A DNA stretch of 64,000 bases from Eubacteriales bacterium (GTDB lineage Bacteria; Bacillota_A; Clostridia; Christensenellales; Aristaeellaceae): contig JARKQG010000075.1 in NCBI GenBank assembly GCA_029974035.1, positions 62,001 through 126,000 of the forward strand. The letters run 5' to 3'. A model generated the notes under the pieces. It had not been told where the DNA came from, did not search any database, and was given only the letters and a program-made list of their open reading frames with translations. The position numbers and the translations under genes are program-made. Position 1 is the first letter of the stretch, and each line of letters starts with the position of its first letter. Of the stretch, positions 24,804-33,985 are shown piece by piece.

Positions 24804-26465
24804 ATGAGCAAGGTTGTGCCCTTTTCCCGCAGCGCCGCCTACCTGTACCAGCGGGCGGTCAAAAACCGGCGGGAAGGACATCTGCTGGACGCGCTGGAGC
24901 TGACCCGGCGCGCGCTGGAAAAGGACCCCGGCAACGCGGATTACGAACTGGATATGGCACAGGTGCTGTGCGAACTGGGTTGCTACGTGCAGTCCAACCG
25001 GATTCTCGCCCGCATGCTGGCCCGGGATTCGTCGCTCGGCGAATGCTACTTTGGCATGGCCTGCAATTTCTACGGCATGAACAGCGCGGACGACGCCTAC
25101 AAGGCGCTGATGTGCTTCCTGTCGGAGGACCCCGAGGGCGCGGGGCGGCAGGAGGTGGGCGAGCTTTTGCACAACCTCTTTGTCGCCCGCACGCTGACGG
25201 GCCACAAGTCCCGGCGCGGGGCGCGGGCCGCGAAGCTTTCGCAAAAGGGCGTGGCGATGATCCGCACCGGCGATCTGGCGGGGGGCGAAAGGGCGCTGCG
25301 CCGCAGCCTCAAGATCAACCCGCGCCACAGCCAGACGCGCTCCGTGCTGGCGCTGTGCCTGCAGATGCGCGGGGATTCCGAGGGCGCGCTGAAGGAAATC
25401 GCCCGCGCGCTCAGGACGCCGCGGCCGCCGCTTCGCGCGCTGTGCCTCGCGGCGCAGATTGAGAGCGCCAACGGCAATCCGGAGGCCGCCCGGCGGCTTC
25501 TGGACCAGGCCGCCGCCCGAAACCCGGACGGCGCCGACAGCCGCATGCTGTTGGATGCGGCCTGCGAACTGAAGCTGGACGGCATGGTGCTCGAGCTCAC
25601 GCAGAAGGCGCTGGCCCAGTCGCCCTACGACCGGGCGCTTTTGCACCTTTGCGCCGCGGCCACCGTCAACACCGGCGGCCCGGCGGAGCATGCTGCCCGC
25701 TGCTGGACGCGCATGCTCCGGCTTGATCCCCGCGACGAAGTGGCGCTGTACTTTCTGGCCCATCCCGAGGAAAAGCCCATCGCCTACGTCTGCCGCCTGC
25801 CGGAGGCGGAGGTTGCCGCCCGCGCGGAGGCGCTGGCAGAGGCCGCCCGGGGCGGGGTGGAGCGCGTGGCCGAGGCCTGGGCCGGCTCCGACTCGTTCCG
25901 CAGGCTGGCCCGCTGGGCGGTGGAGAGCGGCGAGGACGCCTTCATGCGCGCCGGCATCAGGCTTTTGGCCGCGGCGGACGCGCCGGAGGCGGAATGGCTG
26001 ATGCGGCAGGTGCTGGTGGAACCCGCCGCCAGCCGGCAGCTCCGGCACCAGACGCTGGCGCTATTGGGGGTTCGCGGCGCCGAGCCGCCCTTTCTCGTGA
26101 TCGGCGAGGATAAGTTCTCGCTCGCCAGCGCCGCCGACAGCGGGCAGATGCCCAAGCTGCCGCTGGCCTATCGCCGGGTGCTCAAGCGGGCGGTCTACAC
26201 CGGCATGTCCCTCAAGGAAGACTATCCGGCGCGGCTCACGATGCTGTGGCTGCGCTTTGCCAACGCGCTGGGTGATACGCTGCCGGCGCTGAAGGACCTA
26301 AACGGCTGGGCCGCCGCCCTCAACCTGTGCCTGGCGCAGGACGACAAGCTGGACGTGGGCGGAGACGAACTGGCGGAGCTCTTCCGATGCTCCCGCCGCA
26401 AGATGGAGCACATGGCGCGCCGCATCCGCCGGCTCGCGCCGCTGGGGCCTGGGGAGGACGCATGA
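24804..26465 (+). CDS. TPR-repeat protein of unknown function
   Basis: 553 residues, no signal peptide or membrane segment. Tetratricopeptide repeats cover most of the chain, clearest at residues ~12-60 (YLYQRAVKNRREGHLLDALE, ALEKDPGNADYELDMA), ~150-200 and ~215-290 (ALKEIARALRTPRPPLRALC, ARRLLDQAAARNPDGADSRM). The last ~150 residues are helical without clear repeats. ATG at 24804 with AAAGGAG. Its TGA overlaps the next ATG (ATGA), so it is translated together with the HEAT-like protein. It looks like a scaffold; the partner is unknown. Confidence 0.85.
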   Translation: MSKVVPFSRSAAYLYQRAVKNRREGHLLDALELTRRALEKDPGNADYELDMAQVLCELGCYVQSNRILARMLARDSSLGECYFGMACNFYGMNSADDAYKALMCFLSEDPEGAGRQEVGELLHNLFVARTLTGHKSRRGARAAKLSQKGVAMIRTGDLAGGERALRRSLKINPRHSQTRSVLALCLQMRGDSEGALKEIARALRTPRPPLRALCLAAQIESANGNPEAARRLLDQAAARNPDGADSRMLLDAACELKLDGMVLELTQKALAQSPYDRALLHLCAAATVNTGGPAEHAARCWTRMLRLDPRDEVALYFLAHPEEKPIAYVCRLPEAEVAARAEALAEAARGGVERVAEAWAGSDSFRRLARWAVESGEDAFMRAGIRLLAAADAPEAEWLMRQVLVEPAASRQLRHQTLALLGVRGAEPPFLVIGEDKFSLASAADSGQMPKLPLAYRRVLKRAVYTGMSLKEDYPARLTMLWLRFANALGDTLPALKDLNGWAAALNLCLAQDDKLDVGGDELAELFRCSRRKMEHMARRIRRLAPLGPGEDA

Positions 26466-27292
26466 ATCCGATTGATTTTGACCGCGCTTTCGCGGAATAC
26501 GCCCACGCGTGGGTCCACGAGCGCATGAGGACGGAAAAAAACCTGGACGCCATTGAGGCCGAAGTGCCGGATCTCTACCGGGCGTGGCTGAAAGCCCCGG
26601 CGGAATTTCTGGGCGGCCTGTCCCCCGAGGCCTACTTCGCCGGATTTGAAACCCCGGAATCGCTGATCGGCCTGATGCGCGAATACCAGGCCGCGGGCGT
26701 CCCGGTTCCCGATCCGCTGCTGGAGCGGCTGGACGACATGGGCGACGCCGCGGCCAAGCCGCTGACCGCGCTGGCCGCGGACGAGGGCGCGGACAAATCG
26801 CTGCGCATGACGGCGCTGAACCTTCTGATCGAGCTCGGCGCCCGGGAGCCGATGGCGCTCGCCCTTTCGCTCGTCGACCGACGCGAGCACCAGGACGAAC
26901 TGGCGGATGTGGCGGCGGAGCTTCTGATGGCGCTGGGCGAGGCCGTCGTGCCCCACATGCTGGAAAGGCTGGACGGCGCCTCGGACGCGGCGCTGGACAC
27001 CTATTTGGATCTTTTATGCAACTTTCCCGGCGACGAGCGCATCTATACGGTAACGGCGGAGCGCTTTTTGCGCCTTGCCGACCGGCACGCCCTCTACGCC
27101 AGCTACCTGGCGAAGCTGGGCGACGAGCGGGCGCTGGAGCCGCTCCGGCGGGTTCTGGCGCTGTCGGATCTGGGATATCTGGACTACCTCGAGGTGCGCA
27201 ACGCCATTGAGGCGCTGGGCGGCGAGGCGCCCGACGACGACCGCCGCTTTGACGGCGACCCCGCCTACGAATCCCTCAAGAACATGAGCTGA
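26462..27292 (+). CDS. HEAT-repeat-like helical protein of unknown function
   Basis: 276 residues, acidic, all-helical in appearance. Stretches such as LDDMGDAAAKPLTALAADEG, ALNLLIELGAREPMALALSL, VAAELLMALGEAVVPHMLERL and YLAKLGDERALEPLRRVLAL have the length and Ala/Leu spacing of HEAT/ARM repeats (four or five). ATG at 26462 overlaps the stop of the TPR gene. No enzyme motif. Co-translation with a TPR protein points to a protein-protein assembly. Confidence 0.8.
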   Translation: MNPIDFDRAFAEYAHAWVHERMRTEKNLDAIEAEVPDLYRAWLKAPAEFLGGLSPEAYFAGFETPESLIGLMREYQAAGVPVPDPLLERLDDMGDAAAKPLTALAADEGADKSLRMTALNLLIELGAREPMALALSLVDRREHQDELADVAAELLMALGEAVVPHMLERLDGASDAALDTYLDLLCNFPGDERIYTVTAERFLRLADRHALYASYLAKLGDERALEPLRRVLALSDLGYLDYLEVRNAIEALGGEAPDDDRRFDGDPAYESLKNMS

Positions 27293-27316
27293 AGCGAGAC
27301 GCTTGGAGGAAGACCA

Positions 27317-28627
27317 ATGTACTGCAGCGCCTGCGGAAAGAAATGCCCGGAGGGTGCCAGGTTCTGCGCCTGGTGCGGCGAGAAGCTGCCGGAGATTGAC
27401 CCGGCCGCCGCGCCGGAAGCGCCCCGGCCGGACGCGGAGTTTGCCGCGCCCATCGCCCCGGCCGTCCCGCCGCCGGAGCCGGAGGAGGGCGCGCCCGAGG
27501 CCCCGGACGGGGACGACGGCGCGGAACCCGACGTATCCGAAGCCGGCGAACCCGAGCCCGCGGCCGACCCGATGCACCGCATGTTTCAGCGGCCGCCCCG
27601 GCATGACCGCGTGGAGGATGCCCGCACGGTGCGCCCGCTGTCGGCCAACCCGGCGCAGCCGCTCCGGGGCGAGCAGGCCGAATTTGCCGAATCCGCACCG
27701 GAAACCGGGGGCGGGAGCCCCGATGGCCGCATAGAGCGCCGGCAGAAGGCCGCCGTCCGGTACGACGATGACGATGAATGGGTGCGCCCGCCGAGGCGCC
27801 GCGCGGACCCGGAAGGCGGCCGGCATGCCCGGCATGACCCTGACGGGGAGGACCCGGATCCCCGGCCGGCGCGGAGCGGACGGCAGCAGACGCGGCCCGC
27901 CCGCCCGGGCCGGGACGCCGCGGAGGATCATCGCGGCGAAAAGCCGCCCCGCGGACGCATCGCGGACAGGCTGCTGCCCCGGAGCGCCCACGGCAAAGCG
28001 GTGACCGCCTCCGGCGGCGTAGTCACGCCGCCGTCCCGCAGGCCGCCCACCCGCCCGGCGGGCCCGTTCCGCTCCGCGAAGCGGTCCAAGAACGATCTCT
28101 TCTTCGAAGATCTGGCGATGCCCAGGGAAAATTTTTACGACGAGGCCGCCGAGGAGCGGGCGCTGTCGCGGCGCATCAAGGGCATTGTGGCGCTGGCCGT
28201 GCTTGCGGGCGCGGTGATCGTGGCCATCTGGATGATGTGGATGCCGGGTGGGCAGATTTTCCGCGCCCGATGGAACCTGGGCGCCCCCGCCGCCGCCTAT
28301 AAGGCGATGGGCGATCAGGACCGCGCGGGCGGGCAGTTGGCGCGCGCCGCCGCGGCCTACCACAACGCGCTCAAGCTGGACCCGGACAATTACGCCTACG
28401 CGCTCCTGGTGGGGCAGACCTATGACATGATCGGCGACCGGGAAAACGCGGTCAAGGCCTACATGATCTGCGTTCAGCTGAAGCCCGCGGAGGCGCAGCC
28501 CTACGAGCAACTGGTGGACATCTATACGGTGATGGGAGACGGCGCGGCCGCAGAAAAGTGGCGCGAGAAAGGCTATAAGCAGACCGGCGACGCCGCGCTG
28601 GCGCCCGCCGGCACTTCGGGAGGTTGA
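27317..28627 (+). CDS. Zinc-ribbon, disordered linker, single-pass membrane protein with extracytoplasmic TPRs
   Basis: 436 residues. An N-terminal zinc ribbon (CSACGKKCPEGARFCAWCG, residues 3-21), a ~260-residue low-complexity region rich in Pro, Ala, Glu, Asp and Arg, one membrane helix (~288-307, LAVLAGAVIVAIWMMW), then two or three TPRs (AAYHNALKLDPDNYAYALLV, AVKAYMICVQLKPAEAQPY). Topology predicts the ribbon inside and the repeats outside. ATG at 27317 after TGGAGGA, 24 bases behind the HEAT-like gene. Zinc-ribbon/TM/repeat proteins are common in Clostridia but have no known function. Confidence 0.83.
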   Translation: MYCSACGKKCPEGARFCAWCGEKLPEIDPAAAPEAPRPDAEFAAPIAPAVPPPEPEEGAPEAPDGDDGAEPDVSEAGEPEPAADPMHRMFQRPPRHDRVEDARTVRPLSANPAQPLRGEQAEFAESAPETGGGSPDGRIERRQKAAVRYDDDDEWVRPPRRRADPEGGRHARHDPDGEDPDPRPARSGRQQTRPARPGRDAAEDHRGEKPPRGRIADRLLPRSAHGKAVTASGGVVTPPSRRPPTRPAGPFRSAKRSKNDLFFEDLAMPRENFYDEAAEERALSRRIKGIVALAVLAGAVIVAIWMMWMPGGQIFRARWNLGAPAAAYKAMGDQDRAGGQLARAAAAYHNALKLDPDNYAYALLVGQTYDMIGDRENAVKAYMICVQLKPAEAQPYEQLVDIYTVMGDGAAAEKWREKGYKQTGDAALAPAGTSGG

Positions 28628-28632
28628 ATTGA

Positions 28633-29229
28633 ATGAAAAAGGGACTGTGCATTCTGTTGGCGCTTCTCATGACGGCGGGCCTGACCCTGACCGCGGCGGC
28701 CGAAGAACCGGCCGCTGCCCCGCAGGCGGAGGAGACCCTGAGCCCCGACGAGGCCGCGGAGGATGAAAGCTTCGGCGAAGGGGAGGATCCGACCCCGAGC
28801 CAGACCATGACGCCCAACGTGGCGTCCACCCGGGCGGCGGACGGCACCGTCACCATCGACGGCCAGTACACCATCCTCTGTCCGCCGGCGATGGAATCCA
28901 TCGACGTGGACCAGCAGGACCTGGCGGACGGGCTTTTGTTCTCCGCCTACAGTGACACCATGGGCATGGACGTCTACAAGTATCCCCGGGAGGGGGACAG
29001 CCTTCAGTCCCTGTACGACTCCTACAAGGCCGACGGCGACATGACCGAGGTCACGCTGGGGGAAGTGGGCGGCGTTCAGGTACTGGTCTACCGCATCGAC
29101 GAAACGGGCATTGACGTCACGCTGTCGTCGGAAACCGGCGCTTTCTACGACATCATGATCTCCTACCAGACCGATGACGAATACACCCAGGTGGGCCAGA
29201 TGATCGCGTCGATCAAGAAGATCGGCTGA
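28633..29229 (+). CDS. Secreted protein of unknown function
   Basis: 198 residues with a signal peptide (MKKGLCILLALLMTAGLTLT, cleavage near TAAA-EE). The Cys at residue 6 is too early for a lipobox. An acidic, Pro/Ala-rich spacer (~25-70) leads into a compact domain of ~125 residues (VTIDGQYTILCPPAMESIDV ... EYTQVGQMIASIKKIG) that resembles the mixed alpha/beta fold of small exported substrate- or stress-related domains, without a family I can name. ATG at 28633 behind GGGAGG, only 5 bases after the zinc-ribbon gene, so it is the end of that operon. Followed by a strong hairpin. Confidence 0.8.
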   Translation: MKKGLCILLALLMTAGLTLTAAAEEPAAAPQAEETLSPDEAAEDESFGEGEDPTPSQTMTPNVASTRAADGTVTIDGQYTILCPPAMESIDVDQQDLADGLLFSAYSDTMGMDVYKYPREGDSLQSLYDSYKADGDMTEVTLGEVGGVQVLVYRIDETGIDVTLSSETGAFYDIMISYQTDDEYTQVGQMIASIKKIG

Positions 29230-29250
29230 CGGCTTCCGAGGCAGCCATTC

Positions 29251-29281
29251 GCCGGTCCCGGCCCGCGCCGGGGCCGGCGCT
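29251..29281. terminator. GC-rich hairpin between convergent genes
   Basis: Arms GCCGGTCCCGGC and GCCGGGGCCGGC (one G-U pair) around CCGC, followed by GCTTT. Separates the TPR/zinc-ribbon operon from tmcAL. Confidence 0.6.
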
Positions 29282-29297
29282 TTCGCGCCCGGGCGGG

Positions 29298-30491
29298 TCA
29301 TTCCGTCAGAATGCGGATCTTCTCGGTGAAATCCCGCCCTGCGCGGCGCAGGCGGGGGTCGCCGGTGGCCAGCCCCCATACGTCGGTGGCGCGGCACTCC
29401 ATCCGGAAGCAGGGATCGCCGGAGAGGGAAACGGCCGAGGACACCAGCGGAAGGCGGCCGTAGCTGGCGATCTCCCGGATCAGCGGCCGCGCCCGGTCCC
29501 GGAAACCCAGCACCCGCGCATAAGGCGGGCACACCACCGCGTCCGTCAGCGCCCGGTCCATGCCGATGAGCGCGTGCACGCACAGGCGGCTCAGCCGCGC
29601 CATGGTGTAGCGCTTGCACTTGAGCGCCGAAAGCAGCGCCTCGCGGTCCGGCGCCTGGGCGCTCAGCCGCTTGACCCGCATCTCGAGGCCCTCGCTCACG
29701 TCGGGCAGCGCGGCGATCTGCGCCGCTTCCAGCGACCGAAGCCGGTACAGAAGCAGGCTGTCCAGCGCGTCCGGGCGCGCCATGGCGTCCGGCCCGGCCT
29801 CCCGGATCAGCTGCGCGGAGGTTTCCGGCATGGCGGCGAAGGCTTCTCGCTCCCGCCCGTCGCGCAGGGCCGCGCGGATGGCGCTGGCGGAGGCCGTGGG
29901 GCCCAGCTCCCGGGAATGGTAGCCGGCGCCGGTGCGCCGGATCACCGCCACCTTCATCGGCTTCTCCAGCGCGCGGTTGGCCTTCAGGTATTCCAGCGCC
30001 AGCACCGTGTTGGGGGCGTTGACCGAGGCGGCGGGCAGATTCAGATATTCCGCCAGCGCTTCGCCCCGGGCGCGGGCGTGGCTCTTGCCCTCGGCCAGGC
30101 GCGCACGGATCGCCGACCGGAGGACGGGCGGTTCCTCGGCCAGCACGCGGCTCATTTCGTTGAGGGCGCGGAGGCTCCCCGTTTCGCTGCCAAAGGAGAT
30201 CCATTCCGCCCCCAGCGCGGAGATGAGTTCCACGCCGCCCCGGGCGAAGTGGTCCGCCGTGCGGACCGCGAACACGGCGGGCAGTTCCACCACCAGGTCC
30301 GCGCCGCCGGAGAGCGCCATCTGCGCCCTCGTCCACTTGTCGACGAGCGCCGGCTCGCCCCGCTGCGTGAACGCGCCGGAGAGCGCCACCACCAGATAAT
30401 CGCATTTGGTGGCGCGCCGCGTTTCGTTAAGGTGATGCCGGTGCCCGTTGTGGAACGGGTTGTATTCCGCGATGACGCCCGCTACGCGCAT
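29298..30491 (-). CDS. tmcAL: tRNA(Met) cytidine acetate ligase TmcAL
   Basis: 397 residues, standard for the family formerly called YlbM. The nucleotidyltransferase core is at the N-terminus: VIAEYNPFHNGHRHHL (HxGH motif), LSGAFTQRGEPALVDKW, and GADLVVELPAVFA. It makes acetyl-AMP and transfers the acetyl group to C34 of elongator tRNA-Met. ATG at 30491 after GGGGGTG; the much longer open frame upstream is antisense to tdk and lacks homology. Fits the tRNA-centred neighbourhood (queH, metG, mtaB). Divergent from tdk; the 99-base gap has a GGCGATA-TTT-TATCGCC hairpin (30508-30524). Confidence 0.93.
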   Translation of the reverse strand: MRVAGVIAEYNPFHNGHRHHLNETRRATKCDYLVVALSGAFTQRGEPALVDKWTRAQMALSGGADLVVELPAVFAVRTADHFARGGVELISALGAEWISFGSETGSLRALNEMSRVLAEEPPVLRSAIRARLAEGKSHARARGEALAEYLNLPAASVNAPNTVLALEYLKANRALEKPMKVAVIRRTGAGYHSRELGPTASASAIRAALRDGREREAFAAMPETSAQLIREAGPDAMARPDALDSLLLYRLRSLEAAQIAALPDVSEGLEMRVKRLSAQAPDREALLSALKCKRYTMARLSRLCVHALIGMDRALTDAVVCPPYARVLGFRDRARPLIREIASYGRLPLVSSAVSLSGDPCFRMECRATDVWGLATGDPRLRRAGRDFTEKIRILTE

Positions 30492-30590
30492 GTCTTCACC
30501 CCCTGATGGCGATATTTTATCGCCTTCGGGGGAGGAAAGCAAGCAAAGCGCGTCGAATTGTGGGGAGAATACCAAGGGCGGAGGGTTTCC

Positions 30591-31169
30591 ATGGCGAAGC
30601 TGTATTTCCGGTATGGCGCGATGGGGTCGTCCAAGACCGCCAACGCCATCATGGTCGTCTACAATTATCACGAGCGCGGACAGCGGGCGCTGATGCTCAA
30701 GCCCGCCATCGAGGAGCGGGACGGCGTGGCCACCGTCGCGTCCCGGTCGGGCCTTACGGCGGAGTGCGCCTACATGGAGGACATCGATTCCATCGACGTC
30801 GCCCGCTACGACTGCCTGGTGGTGGACGAGGCCCAGTTCCTTACCAAGGCGCAGGTGGAAAAGCTGGTGAGGATCGTAGACGAGGCGGGCGTTCCCGTGG
30901 TGTGCTACGGCCTCAGGGCGGACTTTCGCGGCAACCTGTTCGAGGGCAGCATGTGGCTGCTCGCCTGGGCGGACTCCATCGAGGAGGTCAAGACCGTGTG
31001 CTGGTGCGGGCGCAAGGCCACCATGAACGCGCGCATCGAAAGCGGCCGCGTGGTCAAAGAGGGCGCGCAGATCGTGCTGGGCGGCAACGAGAGCTATACG
31101 GCGCTTTGCCGCAAGCATTGGGCGGAGGGAAATCTCGGCGATCATCCGGCGGAAGGGAAAACGCGATGA
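30591..31169 (+). CDS. tdk: Thymidine kinase (type II)
   Basis: 192 residues. P-loop YGAMGSSKTANAIM (residues ~8-21), Walker B-like VVDEAQFLT, lid and zinc-site cysteines CWCGRKA and LCRKHW, and the thymidine-binding GGNESYTAL. All match bacterial/poxviral type II kinases. The TGSMFSGKT P-loop of the classic type is here GAMGSSKTA, a known clostridial variant. ATG at 30591 after GGAGGG. Overlaps queH by four bases. Confidence 0.93.
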   Translation: MAKLYFRYGAMGSSKTANAIMVVYNYHERGQRALMLKPAIEERDGVATVASRSGLTAECAYMEDIDSIDVARYDCLVVDEAQFLTKAQVEKLVRIVDEAGVPVVCYGLRADFRGNLFEGSMWLLAWADSIEEVKTVCWCGRKATMNARIESGRVVKEGAQIVLGGNESYTALCRKHWAEGNLGDHPAEGKTR

Positions 31170-31714
31170 AGACGCTTTTGCACATCTGCTGCGCGCCCTG
31201 CGCCATCGAATGCATTGACGCGCTCCGGGCGGAGGGCCAGGAACTGGCCGGGTTCTGGTTCAACCCCAACATCCATCCGGTCACGGAGTACCGGGCGCGG
31301 CTGGACGCGCTGAAGGGCTATGCCCAGACGGTGGATTTGCCCCTTCTGGGCCACGACCGCTACGGCCTGCGGGACTTTGTGGGCGCGGTTTCGGGAAATC
31401 TTGACGACCGCTGCGGCGCCTGCTACGCCATGCGCCTCGACGCGGCGGCGGGCTTTGCCGCGGCCCACGGCTTCGAGGCCTTCACCACGACGCTCTTTAT
31501 CAGCCCCTACCAGAATCACGAACTGCTGGCGGAGACCGGCCGGCGCGCCGCCCGCGCCCACGGCGTGGAATTTCTGGAGCGCGACTTCCGGCCCCGCTTC
31601 CGCGAGGGGCAGCGGCGCGCGCGGGCGCTGGCGCTGTACATGCAAAAGTACTGCGGGTGCGTGTTCAGCGAGGAGGAGCGCTATCGCCCCCGGGCGTCGG
31701 AGCTGGGCGAATAG
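31166..31714 (+). CDS. queH: Epoxyqueuosine reductase QueH
   Basis: 182 residues (DUF208/QueH). Three cysteine pairs that hold the Fe-S cluster and extra metal are present: HICCAPC at the N-terminus, RCGACYAMRL in the middle, and YCGCVFS near the C-terminus. It converts epoxyqueuosine to queuosine in tRNA, the non-cobalamin route that replaces QueG. ATG at 31166 is inside tdk's stop (ATGA). Confidence 0.93.
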   Translation: MKTLLHICCAPCAIECIDALRAEGQELAGFWFNPNIHPVTEYRARLDALKGYAQTVDLPLLGHDRYGLRDFVGAVSGNLDDRCGACYAMRLDAAAGFAAAHGFEAFTTTLFISPYQNHELLAETGRRAARAHGVEFLERDFRPRFREGQRRARALALYMQKYCGCVFSEEERYRPRASELGE

Positions 31715-31733
31715 CGTCTTTGCGCGATTGCGG

Positions 31734-31762
31734 TTGACAACGGCGCGAAAACCCTCTATAAT
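31734..31762 (+). promoter_or_regulatory. Sigma-A promoter of the metG T-box transcript
   Basis: TTGACA, 17 bp, TATAAT; transcription starts near 31769, about 270 bases before the metG ATG. Confidence 0.9.
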
Positions 31763-31768
31763 CGCAGG

Positions 31769-32012
31769 AAAAGGCAGCGAAGGATAGAGTAGCGCAAAGC
31801 GGGGCCTCAAGAGAGCCGGGTTTGGTGTGAGCCGGCGGCCAGCGCCCGCGTGAACATGGATCCGGAGCCGGCGCGGTGACCGTTGAGCCGCGCCCGGGCG
31901 GTCCCGTTACAGGCCGGGCCGATATTTGTCGGCCGCAAGGCCCGCCAAAGGCGGGCGAAGCAGGGTGGTACCGCGTTTCGACGCCCCTCGCAGGAAGCGA
32001 GGGGCGGTTTTT
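31769..32012 (+). ncRNA. T-box riboswitch leader (methionine specific)
   Basis: The gap before metG holds a complete T-box. Stem I features: GAGTAG-like loop at the base, AGAGAGCCGGGTTTGGTG AG-bulge/apical region (31810-31827), and an ATG (31856-31858) in the context GAAC-ATG-GA, the expected position and identity of a Met specifier. The T-box proper, AGGGTGGTACCGCG, is at 31962-31975. It is followed by a terminator stem CGCCCCTCGC-AGGAA-GCGAGGGGCG and TTTTT (31982-32012). Uncharged tRNA-Met should stabilise the antiterminator and switch on metG. Confidence 0.93.
31982..32012 (+). terminator. Conditional terminator of the metG T-box
   Basis: Perfect 10-bp stem, AGGAA loop, GTTTTTA tail; competes with the antiterminator formed by the T-box sequence. 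Confidence 0.9.
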
Positions 32013-32038
32013 ATCGACTTTTATCGGGAGGGAATTCC

Positions 32039-33985
32039 ATGGCAAAGCCCACGTTCTACATCACCACGCCCATTTATTACCCCAGCGACCGGCTGCACAT
32101 CGGCAACACCTATACCACCGTCGCCGCCGACGCCATGACCCGCTTCAAGCGCCAGACCGGCTACGACGCCTACTTTCTGACCGGCACCGACGAGCACGGC
32201 CAGAAGATCGAGCGCAAGGCCGAGGCCGCCGGCAAGACCCCCAAGGCCTTTGTGGACGAGATCGTGGCCGGCATCAAGGACCTGTGGGCCGCCATGGAGA
32301 TCGAGTACGACGACTTCATCCGCACCACCGACCATCGCCACGAGAAGGCCGTGCAGAAGATCTTCCGCACCTTCTACGATCAGGGCGACATCTACAAAAG
32401 CGAGTACGAGGGCCTTTACTGCACGCCCTGCGAATCCTTCTGGACGCCCACCCAGCTCAAGGACGGCTGCTGTCCGGACTGCGGCCGCCCCGTGGAGCCC
32501 ACCCGCGAGGAGAGCTACTTTTTCAGAATGTCCAAGTACCAGGACTGGCTGATCGACTACATCGAAACCCATCCGGACTTCATCCAGCCCCCCTCCCGCG
32601 CCAACGAGATGCTGTCCAATTTCCTGCGCCCCGGCCTTCAGGACCTGTGCGTCAGCCGCACGTCCTTCAAGTGGGGCATCTCGGTGGACTTTGACCCGAA
32701 GCACGTGATCTACGTGTGGATCGACGCGCTGTCCAATTACATCACCGCGCTGGGCTACGGCTCCGGGGACGATTCGCTCCTCCAAAAGTACTGGCCCTGC
32801 GACGTGCACCTGATGGGCAAGGACATCATCCGCTTCCACACCATCTACTGGCCCATCATGCTGCACGCGCTGGGGCTGCCGCTGCCCAAGCACGTGTTCG
32901 CCCACGGCTGGCTGATGTTTGGCGCCGACAAGATGAGCAAGTCCAAGGGCAACGTGGTCTACCCGCTGCCGCTGGTGGAGCGCTTCGGCGCCGACGCGCT
33001 CCGGTACTACCTGCTGCGCGAGATGCCCTTCGGCGCGGACGGCAACTGTACGCTGGAGACCATCCTGACCCGCATGAACGCGGATCTGGCCAACGACCTG
33101 GGCAATCTGGTGTCCCGCACTGTGGCGATGATCGAAAAATACTTTGACGGCGCGGTGCCCGCCCCCGGCCCGGAGACGGAGCTGGAGGCCGCGCTGCGCG
33201 AAAAGTACCTGGCGCTGCCGGCGCTGTATGAAAAGCACATGAACGAGCTGCAGTTCTCCGTGGCCCTGGCCGACGTGTGGAAGCTGGTGGGCGATTTGAA
33301 CCGCTACATTGACCAGACCACCCCGTGGATTCTGGGCAAGACCGAGGAGGGCCGCGATCGGCTCAGGACCGTTTTGTACACCCTTGCCGAGTGCGTGCGC
33401 GGCGTGGCGGTGCTCATTGAAGCCGCCATGCCCCAAACGCCGGGGCGCATCTTTGCCCAACTGGGCGTGACCGACCCCGCCCTCAAGTCGTGGCAGAGCC
33501 TCGCCGCCTTCGGGCGCCTGGCGCCGGGCACCGTGGTGAAAAAGGGCGAGGCGCTGTTCCCCCGCATCGACGTGGCCAGGGAAATGGCGCTGCTCTCCCC
33601 GAAGGAGGAGGCCGCGCCGGAACCCAAGCCCGAGCCCGAGCCGGAGCCCGAAGCGCCGCGGGAGATCACCATCGACGACTTTTTGAAGGTTTCCCTGCGC
33701 ACCGCGAAGGTGGTGGCCTGCGAGCGGGTGGCGGGCAGCGACAAGCTGCTCAAGTCCACCCTCGAGGTGGGAAATGAAACGCGCACCGTCCTCTCCGGCA
33801 TCGCCAAAAGTTACACCCCGGAGGAGATGGTGGGCAAGACCGTGGTGCTGGTGGCGAACCTGGCACCCCGCAAGATGCGCGGCGTGATGAGCCAGGGCAT
33901 GCTTCTGTGCGCGGAGGACAGCGAGGGCCGGCTGAAACTCGCCACCATCGAGGGCGGCTTTCCCAGCGGCATGGAGATCCGCTGA
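32039..33985 (+). CDS. metG: Methionyl-tRNA synthetase
   Basis: 648 residues. Class I motifs: YYPSDRLHIGNTYT (HIGH box) and DKMSKSKGN (KMSKS). Zinc knuckle CTPCESFW...GCCPDCGRPV in the connective peptide. C-terminal extension: a Pro/Glu linker (PEPKPEPEPEPE) and the EMAP-type tRNA-binding domain (FLKVSLRTAKVVACERV, KMRGVMSQGMLLCAED). ATG at 32039 behind GGGAGGG; the in-frame upstream sequence belongs to the T-box. Expression depends on the T-box. Its TGA overlaps the tatD ATG. Confidence 0.97.
   Translation: MAKPTFYITTPIYYPSDRLHIGNTYTTVAADAMTRFKRQTGYDAYFLTGTDEHGQKIERKAEAAGKTPKAFVDEIVAGIKDLWAAMEIEYDDFIRTTDHRHEKAVQKIFRTFYDQGDIYKSEYEGLYCTPCESFWTPTQLKDGCCPDCGRPVEPTREESYFFRMSKYQDWLIDYIETHPDFIQPPSRANEMLSNFLRPGLQDLCVSRTSFKWGISVDFDPKHVIYVWIDALSNYITALGYGSGDDSLLQKYWPCDVHLMGKDIIRFHTIYWPIMLHALGLPLPKHVFAHGWLMFGADKMSKSKGNVVYPLPLVERFGADALRYYLLREMPFGADGNCTLETILTRMNADLANDLGNLVSRTVAMIEKYFDGAVPAPGPETELEAALREKYLALPALYEKHMNELQFSVALADVWKLVGDLNRYIDQTTPWILGKTEEGRDRLRTVLYTLAECVRGVAVLIEAAMPQTPGRIFAQLGVTDPALKSWQSLAAFGRLAPGTVVKKGEALFPRIDVAREMALLSPKEEAAPEPKPEPEPEPEAPREITIDDFLKVSLRTAKVVACERVAGSDKLLKSTLEVGNETRTVLSGIAKSYTPEEMVGKTVVLVANLAPRKMRGVMSQGMLLCAEDSEGRLKLATIEGGFPSGMEIR

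Noticed and set aside
30591..31145. Extension of tmcAL upstream to 31145
   Set aside because: The extra ~218 residues are antisense to tdk; the HxGH nucleotidyltransferase N-terminus begins at 30491.
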